This document shows, one piece after another, positions 31,536 to 40,024 of a DNA stretch of 59,375 nt. The notes below the pieces were generated by a model, which searched no databases, was not told the DNA's origin, and worked only from the letters and a program-made list of their open reading frames with translations. The translations under genes were made by a program, and so were the position numbers. The first letter of the stretch is position 1. Each line of letters starts with the position of its first letter. The DNA comes from DATCVR01 sp036566745 (GTDB taxonomy: Bacteria; Actinomycetota; Actinomycetes; Jiangellales; Jiangellaceae), in NCBI GenBank assembly GCA_036566745.1, contig DATCVR010000141.1:1-59375 (forward strand), in the 5' to 3' direction.

Positions 31536-33483
31536 CCACCTGCGCGTCGTAGGCGCTGGCCTGGATGTCGTACAGACGGCGATAGATGCCGCGCGCCGCG
31601 ATGAGCTCGTGGTGGGTGCCCACCTCGGCGACCCGGCCGGCGTCGAGCACGATGATGCGGTCGGCGTGACGGATGTTCGCCAGCCGGTGCGTGACCAAGA
31701 TGGTCGTGCGGCGACCGTCTCCCGACGACGACCGGCTGGCGTGCTGGAGCCCGGCGAATACTGTCGCCTCGGCCACGGCGTCGAGCGCGGCGGTGGGTTC
31801 GTCGGCCACCAGGAGTGGCGCGTTGCGGTAGATGCCGCGAGCCACGCTGATCCGCTGCCACTGGCCGCCGGAGAGGTCATGGCCGTCCTTGAACTCCTTG
31901 GACAGCACCGTGTGCTCACCGCGCGGTAACGCCGCGAGCACCTCGGCCGCGCCCGACTCGCGAACGGACTCGGCCCACAGTCCGACGTCGTCAGCGCGCT
32001 CGAGCCGGCCGATGCGGATGTTCTGCGCGGCACTCATCGGCCAGCGCACCGGCTCCTGGGAGATCACCGAGATCCGGCTGTGGATGGTGTGCGGATCGAC
32101 GTCGGCGAGGTCGACGTCGTCCCACCACACCCGCCCGTGGCTGGGCCGGTACAAGCCCGTGACGAGCTTGCCCAGCGTGGTCTTGCCCGAGCCGTTCTGC
32201 CCGACCAGGGCGACGACCTCACCCCGGCGGATCTCGAGATCGACCTCACGCAACGCGGGGGTGTCGGCATCGGGATAGCTGAACGAGACGTTCTCGAGCC
32301 GGATGACGTGCGGATCGGCGGGCGCGGCAATGCCGGTGCGAGGACGGTGGCGGCCGCGCGCCTCGACGAGCAGGCGTTCGTAGAGAGAGATGTACAGGGT
32401 GTTCTCGTACAGCTGGTTGACCGCGAACATGGTGTTCGAGAGCGCTCCCGAGGCCGTGCGCATGGCCATGACCGCGGCACCGGCCACGGCCAGCGGCATC
32501 GCACCGAGGTAGAGCAGCACCCCGAGAACGACGTAGGCCATGGCGGCGCCCACACCCCCGAGTGTCCGCCCGAGCAGGCGCACGGCGTTCTTGCGGTATT
32601 CGAGGCTGACCGCCTCGGCGGTGAGGTCGTCTGCGATACGGCGATGTTCGGCGACCAGGGTGGCCTGGAGGGTGAGGGCATGCCGCTCGACGGCTACCTC
32701 GCGCTCGGTCAGCAGTCGCTCGACCACGCCGAGCCGCAGTCGTCGGGTGACCATGCGTAGGAACGACTCGAAACCGAGCTTGGCCACCCGCATCGCCGCC
32801 CACCCGTTCGCGAGTGCGGCGAGGGTGAGCACCGGCGCCAGCCACGGGTCGAGCAGCCCGGCGGTGACGATGGCGGCCAGCATGGAGATCAGCGAGGAGG
32901 TGATGTCGGCGACTCGCTGACTGCCCTGGTCGATGGCGTCGACGCCGATGCGCCCGCCCTGCCGGACCAACTCGCGGAAGTCGGCGTCGTCGAAAGCCGC
33001 CAGCTCGGCTCCGGCCACCGCGGTGGTGAGCCGATCTTGAGCGAGGTGACGGACGCGCGGAGTGAGGACGCCCATGGCGGTGCCGGCCGCGGCGTCGAGC
33101 AGCCCTCGCACGGCATAGGCACCGGCGACCGCCGCCATGGCCGGCAGCGACGCGACCACGCGTTCAGGTGTGGGGCCGGCCTCGAGCAACTGCGTCAGGA
33201 CGCCGGCGGTGGCGAACAAGCCGAAACCGGTGACGCATCCCGAGACGATCTGAATCGCCCCGACCATCGACGTGAGCAGCGGCGACATACTCCACGCCAG
33301 CCGGACGAGAGTGAGCGCACCGCCGGGAACCGCTGCCAGCGTCCGCCAGAGACCGGCCCCCACGACCTGCTCGTCGATCAGCGCCCACGGAGGTGGCTCG
33401 AGATCGTCGACCCCGATCAGCGGAGGCGTGGCGGGCGTGCCCGATGGAGCGCCGGGATCACCGGCCGGAGTGGTGGCGGGCAC
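31519..33483 (-). CDS. ABC exporter half-transporter (membrane plus ATPase domains)
   Basis: A 654-residue fusion of a six-helix exporter domain (about 60-370) and a nucleotide-binding domain (about 395-635). The latter has Walker A GQNGSGKTT, the signature LSGGQ (in GHDLSGGQWQRISVARG), Walker B LLVADEPTAALD and the H-loop THRL. It is a type IV ABC exporter that should act as a homodimer, since no partner gene is adjacent. The N-terminus is Pro/Ala-rich and may be disordered. Substrate unknown; the neighbouring MFS exporter suggests a detoxification context only weakly. Confidence 0.92.
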   Translation of the reverse strand: MPATTPAGDPGAPSGTPATPPLIGVDDLEPPPWALIDEQVVGAGLWRTLAAVPGGALTLVRLAWSMSPLLTSMVGAIQIVSGCVTGFGLFATAGVLTQLLEAGPTPERVVASLPAMAAVAGAYAVRGLLDAAAGTAMGVLTPRVRHLAQDRLTTAVAGAELAAFDDADFRELVRQGGRIGVDAIDQGSQRVADITSSLISMLAAIVTAGLLDPWLAPVLTLAALANGWAAMRVAKLGFESFLRMVTRRLRLGVVERLLTEREVAVERHALTLQATLVAEHRRIADDLTAEAVSLEYRKNAVRLLGRTLGGVGAAMAYVVLGVLLYLGAMPLAVAGAAVMAMRTASGALSNTMFAVNQLYENTLYISLYERLLVEARGRHRPRTGIAAPADPHVIRLENVSFSYPDADTPALREVDLEIRRGEVVALVGQNGSGKTTLGKLVTGLYRPSHGRVWWDDVDLADVDPHTIHSRISVISQEPVRWPMSAAQNIRIGRLERADDVGLWAESVRESGAAEVLAALPRGEHTVLSKEFKDGHDLSGGQWQRISVARGIYRNAPLLVADEPTAALDAVAEATVFAGLQHASRSSSGDGRRTTILVTHRLANIRHADRIIVLDAGRVAEVGTHHELIAARGIYRRLYDIQASAYDAQVVSDPG

Positions 33484-33562
33484 GCGGCATACTCCCCCAG
33501 GCGACGGATCGTGACCCGAAGGAGTCTGCCGTCCGGTACCGACAGGGTCGGAGGTCGAACGA

Positions 33563-33829
33563 TCACTCGGCCGGCGCGGGCTGCCCCTGCCGCTCGTACC
33601 GGCGGCGGAACTTCTCGACCTGTCCGGCGGTGTCGAGGATCTTCGACCGCCCGGTGTAGAACGGGTGGCTCGCCGCCGAGATCTCGACGTCGACCACCGG
33701 ATACACCTGTCCGTCCTCCCAGGTGACCGTCTCCGACGGCGTCGCGGTCGAGCGGGTCAGGAAGGCGAAGTCGGCCGCCCGGTCGCGGAACACGACGGGT
33801 CGGTACTCGGGGTGGATGCTCTTGTTCAT
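33563..33829 (-). CDS. rpmE2: Ribosomal protein L31 type B, zinc-independent
   Basis: An 88-residue L31: NKSIHPEYRPVVFRDRAADFAFLTRST, then VVDVEISAASHPFYTGRSKILDTAGQVEKFRRRY. It lacks the CxxC zinc ligands of the primary L31, which defines the type B (C-minus) paralogue made under zinc starvation. A Zur-like box lies 47 bp upstream of its ATG, consistent with derepression when zinc is low. It belongs to the same locus as the C-minus L33. Confidence 0.95.
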   Translation of the reverse strand: MNKSIHPEYRPVVFRDRAADFAFLTRSTATPSETVTWEDGQVYPVVDVEISAASHPFYTGRSKILDTAGQVEKFRRRYERQGQPAPAE

Positions 33830-33875
33830 CGACGTCTCCTCACGGGCCGGCGCGTGTCGGCCCCATGTGTAGACA

Positions 33876-33890
33876 TGATAACGATTCTCA
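33876..33890. promoter_or_regulatory. Zur-like box upstream of rpmE2
   Basis: TGATAACGATTCTCA fits the actinobacterial Zur palindrome (TGAnAAnnnTTnTCA). It lies 47 bp before the L31 start codon. Confidence 0.8.
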
Positions 33891-33962
33891 TCTAGGTTCT
33901 GTTCCCGGCGCGACCGGGCTCATGCCCAAGCCCGGTCGCGCCGCGCGGCCGTCGGGACCACG

Positions 33963-34130
33963 TCAGCTCGTCTCGCGGAAGTCGACGTGCCGCCGGACCA
34001 CCGGGTCGTACTTGCGGACGACGAGGCGATCGGGGTCGTTGCGGCGGTTCTTGCGGGTGACGTAGGTGTATCCGGTGCCGGCCGTGGAGCGGAGCTTCAC
34101 GATCGGTCGCAGGTCGGTGCGTGCGGCCAT
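33963..34130 (-). CDS. rpmG: Ribosomal protein L33, zinc-independent paralogue
   Basis: A 55-residue L33 on the minus strand: MAARTDLRPIVKLRSTAGTG, YTYVTRKNRRNDPDRLVVRK and YDPVVRRHVDFRETS. The CxxC pairs that bind zinc in the primary L33 are missing. The ATG at 34130 follows GGAGAC. A Zur-like box (34170-34184) lies 40 bp upstream. Together with type B L31 it would replace zinc ribosomal proteins and free their metal. Confidence 0.93.
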   Translation of the reverse strand: MAARTDLRPIVKLRSTAGTGYTYVTRKNRRNDPDRLVVRKYDPVVRRHVDFRETS

Positions 34131-34169
34131 GGACGTCTCCTGATGTGCGACGAATTGTCGGGACTCTAG

Positions 34170-34184
34170 GGAGAACCATTCTCA
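34170..34184. promoter_or_regulatory. Zur-like box upstream of rpmG
   Basis: GGAGAACCATTCTCA has a perfect GAGAA/TTCTC palindrome around CCA and is 40 bp before the L33 start. It is close enough to the divergent gene to act on both. Confidence 0.75.
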
Positions 34185-34215
34185 TCTCCAGGCATTCCCG
34201 TGAGGTACGCTCGGC

Positions 34216-34230
34216 TGAGATTCGTTCTCA
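34216..34230. promoter_or_regulatory. Zur-like box upstream of the CobW-like gene
   Basis: TGAGATTCGTTCTCA has perfect TGAGA/TCTCA arms and lies 18 bp before the start codon of the CobW-like gene. With the two other boxes it makes three within 360 bp. Confidence 0.75.
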
Positions 34231-34247
34231 CGAGATTCGAGGTGACC

Positions 34248-35366
34248 ATGCCCGCCCGACTCCCGGTGACCGTCCTCGCGTCCATCGACGCCGTCCTGCG
34301 CGACACCGCCACCATGGGCGTCGTGGTCGATCTGCCGGCCGCGGTCGCGCTGTCCTTCGCCGTCGACGGCGATGCCCTCAACCGCACCATCTCCGATCGC
34401 ACCGGGACCCTCGAGAGCGAACGCGTCCCGCTCGACCACATGTGCCTCGGTTGCGCGATGCGCGAGGACGTCATCCCGACGCTGCTGCGCCTGGCCGACC
34501 TCGAACGCTGGGACTCCGCCGTGCTCGCGCTGCCCGTGGGCGCCGAACCGGCCGCGGTCAGCCGCGCGTTCGACGCCACCTCCGAGGACGGCGCGGCGGT
34601 CACCGAGCGGCTGCGGCTGGCCAGCGTCGCTGCGCTCGCCGACCTCACCACCTTCGAGGGCGACGTGTTCGGCACCGACCTCCTCGTCGAGCGGGGCATC
34701 GCGCTGTCCGACGACGACCGCCGAGCCGTCGGCGAGGCGCTGGCCCACCAGGTCGAGTACGCCGACGTCGTGGTCGCGGCGAACACCGACGAGGACCACC
34801 ACCTGTCGTCCGAGCTGCTCGACCATCTGCGCAGCCCCGAGTCGCTGCGCGCCGACGGCCTCCACCAGGTCGAAGGCCCCGCGCTGCTCCGCGACCACCA
34901 CGACGCCGCACGCTCGGCCCGCCGGCTCGACCCGCGCTGGACCGTGCCGGTCCGGCCCGACGCCGCCGGTGTGTGGGCGCTCGAGCTGTCCTCGCCGCGC
35001 CCGTTCCATCCGGCGCGGCTGATGGAGTCGATCGAGCGGCTCGGCGCCGGCCGGGTCCGGACCCGGGGCCGGTTCTGGTTGCCGACGCGACCCGGGCGGC
35101 TGTGCGCGTGGGACGGCGCAGGAGGACAGCTCTCCATCGGCGACGTCGGGGCCTGGGGCGACACCACCCCGGACACCCGCCTGGTGGTCGTCGGCACCGG
35201 CGACGACCGGCCGCGGCTGCGCCAGGCGTTCGACGAGATCCTGATGTCCGACGCCGAGGTCGCTGCCGGGCTGGAGTCCTGGGTCGGCCAGGAGGACAGC
35301 TTCGATCCGTGGCTCGGTGACGCCGGCGATGCCATCGGCGCGGGGCACGACGAGGCCGGGCCATGA
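34248..35366 (+). CDS. CobW/COG0523-like protein without P-loop (Mrf-like, zinc-starvation)
   Basis: A 372-residue protein. The C-terminal half (LSSPRPFHPARLMESIERLGAGRVRTRGRFWLPTRPGRLCAWDGAGGQLSI) is the CobW C-terminal domain, close to my memory of mycobacterial Rv0106/Mrf. The N-terminal part keeps the metal motif region as CLGCAMREDVIPTL but has no GxxGxGKT P-loop, so GTP hydrolysis is doubtful. In mycobacteria Mrf recruits the hibernation factor to zinc-depleted (C-minus) ribosomes. Here the neighbours (L31B, L33 C-minus) and the Zur-like boxes fit that function. The ATG at 34248 is preceded by GAGGTG and follows the box; its stop overlaps the methyltransferase ATG. Confidence 0.82.
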   Translation: MPARLPVTVLASIDAVLRDTATMGVVVDLPAAVALSFAVDGDALNRTISDRTGTLESERVPLDHMCLGCAMREDVIPTLLRLADLERWDSAVLALPVGAEPAAVSRAFDATSEDGAAVTERLRLASVAALADLTTFEGDVFGTDLLVERGIALSDDDRRAVGEALAHQVEYADVVVAANTDEDHHLSSELLDHLRSPESLRADGLHQVEGPALLRDHHDAARSARRLDPRWTVPVRPDAAGVWALELSSPRPFHPARLMESIERLGAGRVRTRGRFWLPTRPGRLCAWDGAGGQLSIGDVGAWGDTTPDTRLVVVGTGDDRPRLRQAFDEILMSDAEVAAGLESWVGQEDSFDPWLGDAGDAIGAGHDEAGP

Positions 35367-36280
35367 CCCACCGCCATCCGGTCGAGCCGATCGATTGGTC
35401 CGAGGCTGCCCAACGGCTGGCCACAGGTGCCCACGACGACGCCGCCTGGTATGTCTCGGCCGCACACGAGCTCGCGCTGCCCACCACCCGCCTCGCCGTC
35501 GACATCGGCTGCGGCGGCGCCGGGATGTGCCTCGCGCTCGCCTCGGCCCTCTCGGCCGAAGCCGTCATCATCGGCGTCGACGGCAACCCGGACGTGCTGG
35601 CCGCCGCCCGGCAGAGCCTGGAGGCGTCGGAGATTCGTCCCGGACGGATCCGCCTGGTCGAGGCCGACCTCGATCACGACCTCACCCGGCTCGACGAGCT
35701 GGCCGGCGCCGACCTGATCTGGGCGTCCGCGTCCGTGCACCACCTGGCCGACCAGCAGGCGGCCATCGACGCGCTGGCCGGCCTGCTGGCGCCCGGCGGG
35801 CGGCTGGCCCTGGCCGAGGGTGGGCTCCGGATCCGGCACCTGCCGTGGGACCTCGGCATCGGCGAGCCCGGCCTCGAGACCCGGCTCATCGGCGCCGAGG
35901 ACCTGTGGTTCGCCCGCATGCGAGCTGCGCTCCCCGGCAGTGTGGCCATGCCGTACGGCTGGACCACGGCCCTGACCCGAGCCGGCCTGAGCGGTGTCGG
36001 CACCACCACCACGGTCATCGAGCGACCGCTCCCGCTGAGTGCCGACGATCGCGCCGCCGTGCTGCACGCGCTCACCGCCCACGTCGAGCGCGCCACCGCC
36101 GCCGACGCCCTGTCCGACGCTGACCGCGACACCTGGCGACGCCTGCTCGATCCGGGTGACACCGCCTGGCTCGGACACCGCGACGACCTCTACAGCCTCG
36201 AAGCCCGCAGTGTCCACGTCGGACTTCGCGAGTCGGCCCCGAGCGAGCCGAGCGCATCCGCCGACGAGCGATCGCGCTGA
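35363..36280 (+). CDS. SAM-dependent methyltransferase of the zinc-responsive operon
   Basis: A 305-residue class I methyltransferase. Motif I reads LAVDIGCGGAGMCLALA, motif II VIIGVDGNPDVL, motif III region RLVEADLDHDL, motif IV ADLIWASASVHHLADQ, and post-motif GLLAPGGRLALAEGG. Its ATG overlaps the CobW-like stop (ATGA), so it is co-expressed under the same Zur-like control. The substrate is unknown; modification of a ribosomal component or of a metal-binding small molecule is possible. Confidence 0.85.
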   Translation: MTHRHPVEPIDWSEAAQRLATGAHDDAAWYVSAAHELALPTTRLAVDIGCGGAGMCLALASALSAEAVIIGVDGNPDVLAAARQSLEASEIRPGRIRLVEADLDHDLTRLDELAGADLIWASASVHHLADQQAAIDALAGLLAPGGRLALAEGGLRIRHLPWDLGIGEPGLETRLIGAEDLWFARMRAALPGSVAMPYGWTTALTRAGLSGVGTTTTVIERPLPLSADDRAAVLHALTAHVERATAADALSDADRDTWRRLLDPGDTAWLGHRDDLYSLEARSVHVGLRESAPSEPSASADERSR

Positions 36281-36298
36281 GCGAACGCCACTCCTGGA

Positions 36299-36319
36299 AT
36301 TGAGTCGAGGCGACTCAGG
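36299..36319 (+). promoter_or_regulatory. HAIR-like HspR operator upstream of Hsp20
   Basis: ATTGAGT-N7-ACTCAGG matches the HAIR consensus CTTGAGT-N7-ACTCAAG at 12 of 14 positions with the exact spacing. It is about 59 bp before the Hsp20 start codon, the usual place for HspR control. Confidence 0.75.
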
Positions 36320-36377
36320 TTATGCGTGTCAGACCTGGTGAGACCAGGTGTTGGCACCACACCGAAGGAGCACGATC

Positions 36378-36797
36378 ATGACGACTACCCTGACTCCCCT
36401 GACCGACGTCGACCGGCTGTTCCGCACCCTCTGGAACGCTCCGGCCGTCTCCGAGGGCTTCGCCCCGGCCGCCGATCTGTACCGCGACGGCGAGGACCTC
36501 GTGGCCCGCTTCGACCTTCCCGGCATCGACCCCGCCGAGGACGTCACGGTCGAGGTCGAGGGCCGCAAGCTCGTCGTCCGCGGTGAGCGCAAGGACTCCC
36601 GTGAGGACGGGCAGAACGGCCACCGCGTCCACGAGGTGCGGTACGGCAGCTTCCGGCGCACCGTCACCCTGCCCAAGGCCGTCGAGGCCGACGCCGTGAG
36701 CGCGAGCTACGACGCCGGTGTCCTCACGGTCACCGTGGCGGGCGTGTACGCGGGCACCACGCCGAGCCGCATCGAGGTCACGACCAACGGCGCCTGA
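36378..36797 (+). CDS. hsp20: Small heat shock protein Hsp20
   Basis: A 139-residue alpha-crystallin-domain chaperone. FAPAADLYRDGEDLVARFDLPGIDPAEDVTVEVEGRKLVVRGERK and YGSFRRTVTLPKAVEADAVSASYDAGVLTVTVAG carry the conserved crystallin core, with the A-x-x-x-n-G-V-L motif near the C-terminus. The ATG at 36378 follows GAAGGAG. It holds unfolded proteins under heat stress. The HAIR-like operator upstream implies repression by HspR; a 9-bp terminator follows. Confidence 0.95.
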   Translation: MTTTLTPLTDVDRLFRTLWNAPAVSEGFAPAADLYRDGEDLVARFDLPGIDPAEDVTVEVEGRKLVVRGERKDSREDGQNGHRVHEVRYGSFRRTVTLPKAVEADAVSASYDAGVLTVTVAGVYAGTTPSRIEVTTNGA

Positions 36798-36858
36798 TCG
36801 GCGTCGGTGACGGCGCCCGATCGGCGTCGAGTCCGCCCTCGAGGAGCACGAACCGCAC

Positions 36859-36888
36859 ACGGGGAGGTCGCGATCGCGGCCTCCCCGT
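36859..36888 (+). terminator. Terminator of hsp20
   Basis: ACGGGGAGG (36859-36867) with CCTCCCCGT (36880-36888), a 12-base loop that is itself palindromic (CGCGATCGCG). It lies between hsp20 and the convergent lipoprotein gene and could serve both. Confidence 0.75.
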
Positions 36889-36911
36889 TCGCGTGCCCCG
36901 GAGGGCTCACA

Positions 36912-37304
36912 TCAGGGCGCCACGGGCTCGGCCGAGGTCACCTCGAAGGGCGTGCCCTGCTGGCACGTGGTCGCGAGGTCCTTGGCGACGGCGCCCGTGA
37001 CCTGCACTTCCTGCCCGGATTCGAGCAGCTCACGCGGACCGCCGAGCAGCAGGTAGCCGTCGAGCAGGTAGCACCCGGCCTCGACCCCGGCCTCCGGGAC
37101 ACCGACGAGGGTGCCCGGATCGGTCGGCGTGCTGGTGGGGGGCAGGGGCTCGTCGGTGGGATACGACGGGGTGGGGCTCAGGTCCGGCGGCGACTGGTGA
37201 GTGGAGTCGGTCGAGGGCCCGCCGGGATCCGAGGTGGTCTCACCGCAACCGGCGAGAACGACGAGTCCGAGCAGGGCGACGGTGATCACACGAATCGGCC
37301 TCAT
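36912..37304 (-). CDS. Hypothetical lipoprotein
   Basis: A 130-residue protein with a typical lipoprotein signal: basic start, hydrophobic VITVALLGLVVLAGC with lipobox LAGC (Cys20), then a Ser/Thr/Pro linker (21-60) and a small domain with two Cys (AGCYLL, TTCQQG) that could form a disulphide. It would be anchored outside the membrane. The fold resembles small OB-like modules (VQVTGAVAKDLATTC), a guess only. Confidence 0.8.
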   Translation of the reverse strand: MRPIRVITVALLGLVVLAGCGETTSDPGGPSTDSTHQSPPDLSPTPSYPTDEPLPPTSTPTDPGTLVGVPEAGVEAGCYLLDGYLLLGGPRELLESGQEVQVTGAVAKDLATTCQQGTPFEVTSAEPVAP

Positions 37305-37372
37305 GGTGATCAGACGCTACCCAGTCACCGAGGGTTCCGGCGGCGAGACGGCGGAGATCGTCCGGTCGACGC

Positions 37373-37426
37373 GTGATCGTTGGAGCGAATCGGCCGCCAG
37401 GTCGACCACCGGCTTCCAACGATCAC
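37373..37426. repeat. Intergenic inverted repeat, GATCGTTGG family, copy C
   Basis: Perfect 12-bp arms, GTGATCGTTGGA (37373-37384) and TCCAACGATCAC (37415-37426), with a 30-base centre sharing GGCCGCCAGG with other copies. It sits 22 bases after the acetyltransferase stop. Confidence 0.8.
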
Positions 37427-37447
37427 CCCTAGGCGCCCCGTCAGGCC

Positions 37448-37897
37448 TCAGAGCGGCAGCTTGAAGCCCACATGGCTGGCGGTGAAGCCGAGACGCTCGT
37501 AGAAGCGATGGGCGTCGGTCCGCGAGGCGTCCGAGGTGAGCTGCGCCATGACCGAGCCGCGTCGCTTCGCCTCGTCGATCGCCCACTCGATCAGCCGCCC
37601 ACCCAGGCCGTTGCCACGCTGGGACGACGCCACGAACACCGCCTCGATCAACGCGCGGGTCGCGCCACGACGGGACAGCCCGGGGATGAGGCTCAGCTGC
37701 AACGTGCCGACCACCTCGCCGTCCTGCTCGGCGACGACGAGCAACTGCGCCGGATCGCGCGCGACGAGCTCGAAGGCGCGCAGATAGGGGTCGAGGTCGC
37801 CGGGGGTCTCGCGCGCGGCGCCGAGGTCGTCGTCGGCCAGGAGCGCCACTACGGCACCCACGTCGGCGACCGTTGCCGGACGGATGATGATGCTCAC
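37448..37897 (-). CDS. GNAT-family N-acetyltransferase
   Basis: A 149-residue GNAT starting at GTG 37897: SIIIRPATVADVGAVVALLADDDLG, VGTLQLSLIPGLSRRGATRALIEAVFVASSQRGNGLGGRLIEWAIDEAKRRG (acetyl-CoA loop RGNGLGGRL) and DAHRFYERLGFTASHVGFKL. This resembles the PhnO/aminoalkylphosphonate-like GNAT subgroup, but the substrate is unknown. It is divergent from the PRPP synthetase gene. Confidence 0.88.
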   Translation of the reverse strand: MSIIIRPATVADVGAVVALLADDDLGAARETPGDLDPYLRAFELVARDPAQLLVVAEQDGEVVGTLQLSLIPGLSRRGATRALIEAVFVASSQRGNGLGGRLIEWAIDEAKRRGSVMAQLTSDASRTDAHRFYERLGFTASHVGFKLPL

Positions 37898-38015
37898 ATC
37901 GGGTGATTCTCCACGTCGACCCGGCCACGGGCGCCCCCGCCCCACGGTTTCGGGATTGGCCCGCCGTCGTGGCAGGCTTCTGTGTGACGCCACCCCTCCG
38001 CTCGAGGAGCACCAC

Positions 38016-38960
38016 GTGCGAGACATCGCAGTCTTCGCAGGCAGCGCCCATCCCGACCTCGCCACCGAGATCTGCGAACACCTCGAGGTCCCCCTCCACC
38101 CGGTTCACGTGCAGCGTTTCGCCAACGACTGCCTCGAGGTCCAGCTCCAGGCCAACTGCCGCGAGCGCGACGTCTTCATCATCCAGCCGATCGTGCCGCC
38201 CACCCAGGAGAACCTCGTCGAGCTGCTGCTCATGCTCGACGCCGCGCGCGGCGCCTCCGCGGCACGCACCACCGTCGTGATGCCGCACTACGCGTACGCC
38301 CGATCGGACAAGAAGGACGCCCCCCGCATCTCGATCGGCGGCCGGCTGGTGGCCGATCTCCTCGTCACCGCCGGTGCGAGCCGCGTCCTGGCCATGACGC
38401 TCCACTCGCCGCAGGTCCACGGATTCTTCAGCGTCCCGGTCGACCAGCTGCACGCCCTGCGCGAGCTCGCCGGCCACTTCCGCGGGTACGACCTCGGTAA
38501 CGCCGTGGTCGTCTCCCCCGATCTCGGCAACGCCAAGCCGGCCTCGGCGTTCGCGCGGATGCTCGGCGTGCCGGTGGCCGCCGGGGCGAAGCAGCGATTC
38601 GCCGACGACCGGGTCAGCATCAGCGCGGTCATCGGCGACGTGGCCGGCCGCGACGTGATCGTCCTCGACGACGAGATCGCCAAGGGCAGCACCGTCGTCG
38701 AGCTCATCGCCAAGCTGCGCGAGCAGGGCGTCCGCTCGATCCGCATCGCCTGTACCCACGGCCTGTTCGCCGACGGAGCCCTCGAGCGGCTGGCCAACGA
38801 GCCCGACGTGTCCGAGATCGTCTGCACCAACTCGGTGCCGATCCCGGAGAAGGTCCGGGTGCCCGAACTCACCGTCCTCTCGGTGGCGCCCCTGCTGGCC
38901 GAGGCGATCCGGCGCATCCACAACGGCGAGTCGGTCAGCACGCTCTTCCACGACGCCTGA
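38016..38960 (+). CDS. prs: Ribose-phosphate pyrophosphokinase
   Basis: A 314-residue PRPP synthetase. VRDIAVFAGSAHPDLATEICEHLEVPL starts the fold, VFIIQPIVPPTQENLVELLLMLDAARGASA follows, then HYAYARSDKKDAPRISIGGRLVADLL (ATP/Mg site), VVVSPDLGNAKPASAFARML and the PRPP loop VIVLDDEIAKGSTVVELIAKL. The GTG at 38016 follows GAGGAG. It supplies PRPP for nucleotide, His and Trp synthesis. Full length; monocistronic. Confidence 0.93.
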   Translation: MRDIAVFAGSAHPDLATEICEHLEVPLHPVHVQRFANDCLEVQLQANCRERDVFIIQPIVPPTQENLVELLLMLDAARGASAARTTVVMPHYAYARSDKKDAPRISIGGRLVADLLVTAGASRVLAMTLHSPQVHGFFSVPVDQLHALRELAGHFRGYDLGNAVVVSPDLGNAKPASAFARMLGVPVAAGAKQRFADDRVSISAVIGDVAGRDVIVLDDEIAKGSTVVELIAKLREQGVRSIRIACTHGLFADGALERLANEPDVSEIVCTNSVPIPEKVRVPELTVLSVAPLLAEAIRRIHNGESVSTLFHDA

Positions 38961-39017
38961 GCCCGGCGCCGGGGCCGCTCGGCCGGATCGTCGGCGGGGC
39001 CGGAACAATGACGTCCC

Positions 39018-39968
39018 ATGCTGCGCGTCCGCGTCATCACGCCGCCCGAACTCACCGACGAGGTCGTCGAGCTCGCCGACCAGTCGATCGCCGCCCTCAA
39101 TGTCGTCGTCCATCCCCGGGCCGCGCGGGCACCGCTCGGCGATCTCGTCGAGTTCGAACTCGTCCGTGAGGCCGCCGACAGCATGCTCTCCGAGCTGCGA
39201 GCAATGGGTGTAGCCGAGCACGGATCGATCACGATCGAGCAGATCGACCTGTCGATCTCCCGGTCCGCCGAGGCAGCCGAGGCGGCCGTGCCCGGCTACG
39301 GCGAGGATGCCGTGGTCTGGGACGAGCTGTCGGCCAAGACCGCCGCGGACGCCCGGCTGAGCTGGTCGTTCCTGGCCTTCCTGGCGCTGGCCACGCAGCT
39401 CGCCGCGATCGGTGCCCTCCTCGACCAGCCGATCCTGATCGTCGGCGCGATGGTGCTCGGACCGGAGTTCGGCGCGGTCGCATCGATCTGCTTCGGCCTA
39501 GTCCGGCGGGAGCGCGGACGGATCGCGCAGGCCGCGACCACGCTCTCGGTGGGCTTCGCCGCCGCGATCGCCGTCACGACGCTGTGTGCCCTGGTCAGTC
39601 GGGCTCTGGGATGGATCACGCCGGAGATGCTCGACGATCGCCCGCACACCCAGTTCATCGTCCAGCCCGATCGGTGGTCGTTCATCGTGGCGCTGCTGGC
39701 CGGTGTGGCCGGGATCCTGTCGATCACCGCAGGGAAGTCGTCCGCGCTGGTGGGCGTGTTCATCTCGGTCACGACCGTCCCGGCCGCGGGCAACATCGCG
39801 GTGGCCATCGCACTGTCCCACAGGTCGGAGGTGAGCGCCTCGGCCGTCCAGCTCGGCCTGAACATGGCCGGCATGATCATCGCGGGGGTGGCGACCCTGG
39901 CCGTTCAGCACGTCCTGTGGCGGCGATACGGCATGAGGATCTCCCGACCGGGAGTACGCCACACCTGA
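39018..39968 (+). CDS. DUF389 membrane protein
   Basis: A 316-residue protein: an N-terminal soluble ferredoxin-like domain (about 1-85), then about six membrane helices beginning WSFLAFLALATQLAAIGALLDQPILIVGAMVLGPEFGAVASICFGLVRR, the DUF389 hallmark. SITAGKSSALVGVFISVTTVPAAGNIAVAIAL follows. DUF389 proteins are widespread and unassigned; some are linked to hydrophobic or osmotic stress. Confidence 0.88.
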   Translation: MLRVRVITPPELTDEVVELADQSIAALNVVVHPRAARAPLGDLVEFELVREAADSMLSELRAMGVAEHGSITIEQIDLSISRSAEAAEAAVPGYGEDAVVWDELSAKTAADARLSWSFLAFLALATQLAAIGALLDQPILIVGAMVLGPEFGAVASICFGLVRRERGRIAQAATTLSVGFAAAIAVTTLCALVSRALGWITPEMLDDRPHTQFIVQPDRWSFIVALLAGVAGILSITAGKSSALVGVFISVTTVPAAGNIAVAIALSHRSEVSASAVQLGLNMAGMIIAGVATLAVQHVLWRRYGMRISRPGVRHT

Positions 39969-40024
39969 CGCCATCCCCGGAAATCGCCCCACATGTGATC
40001 ACCAATGTGGTCATACTGACGTTC

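Noticed and set aside
34166..36217. Minus-strand frame of 683 residues
   Set aside because: Shadow of the CobW-like and methyltransferase genes, which have motifs, ribosome binding sites and Zur-like boxes.
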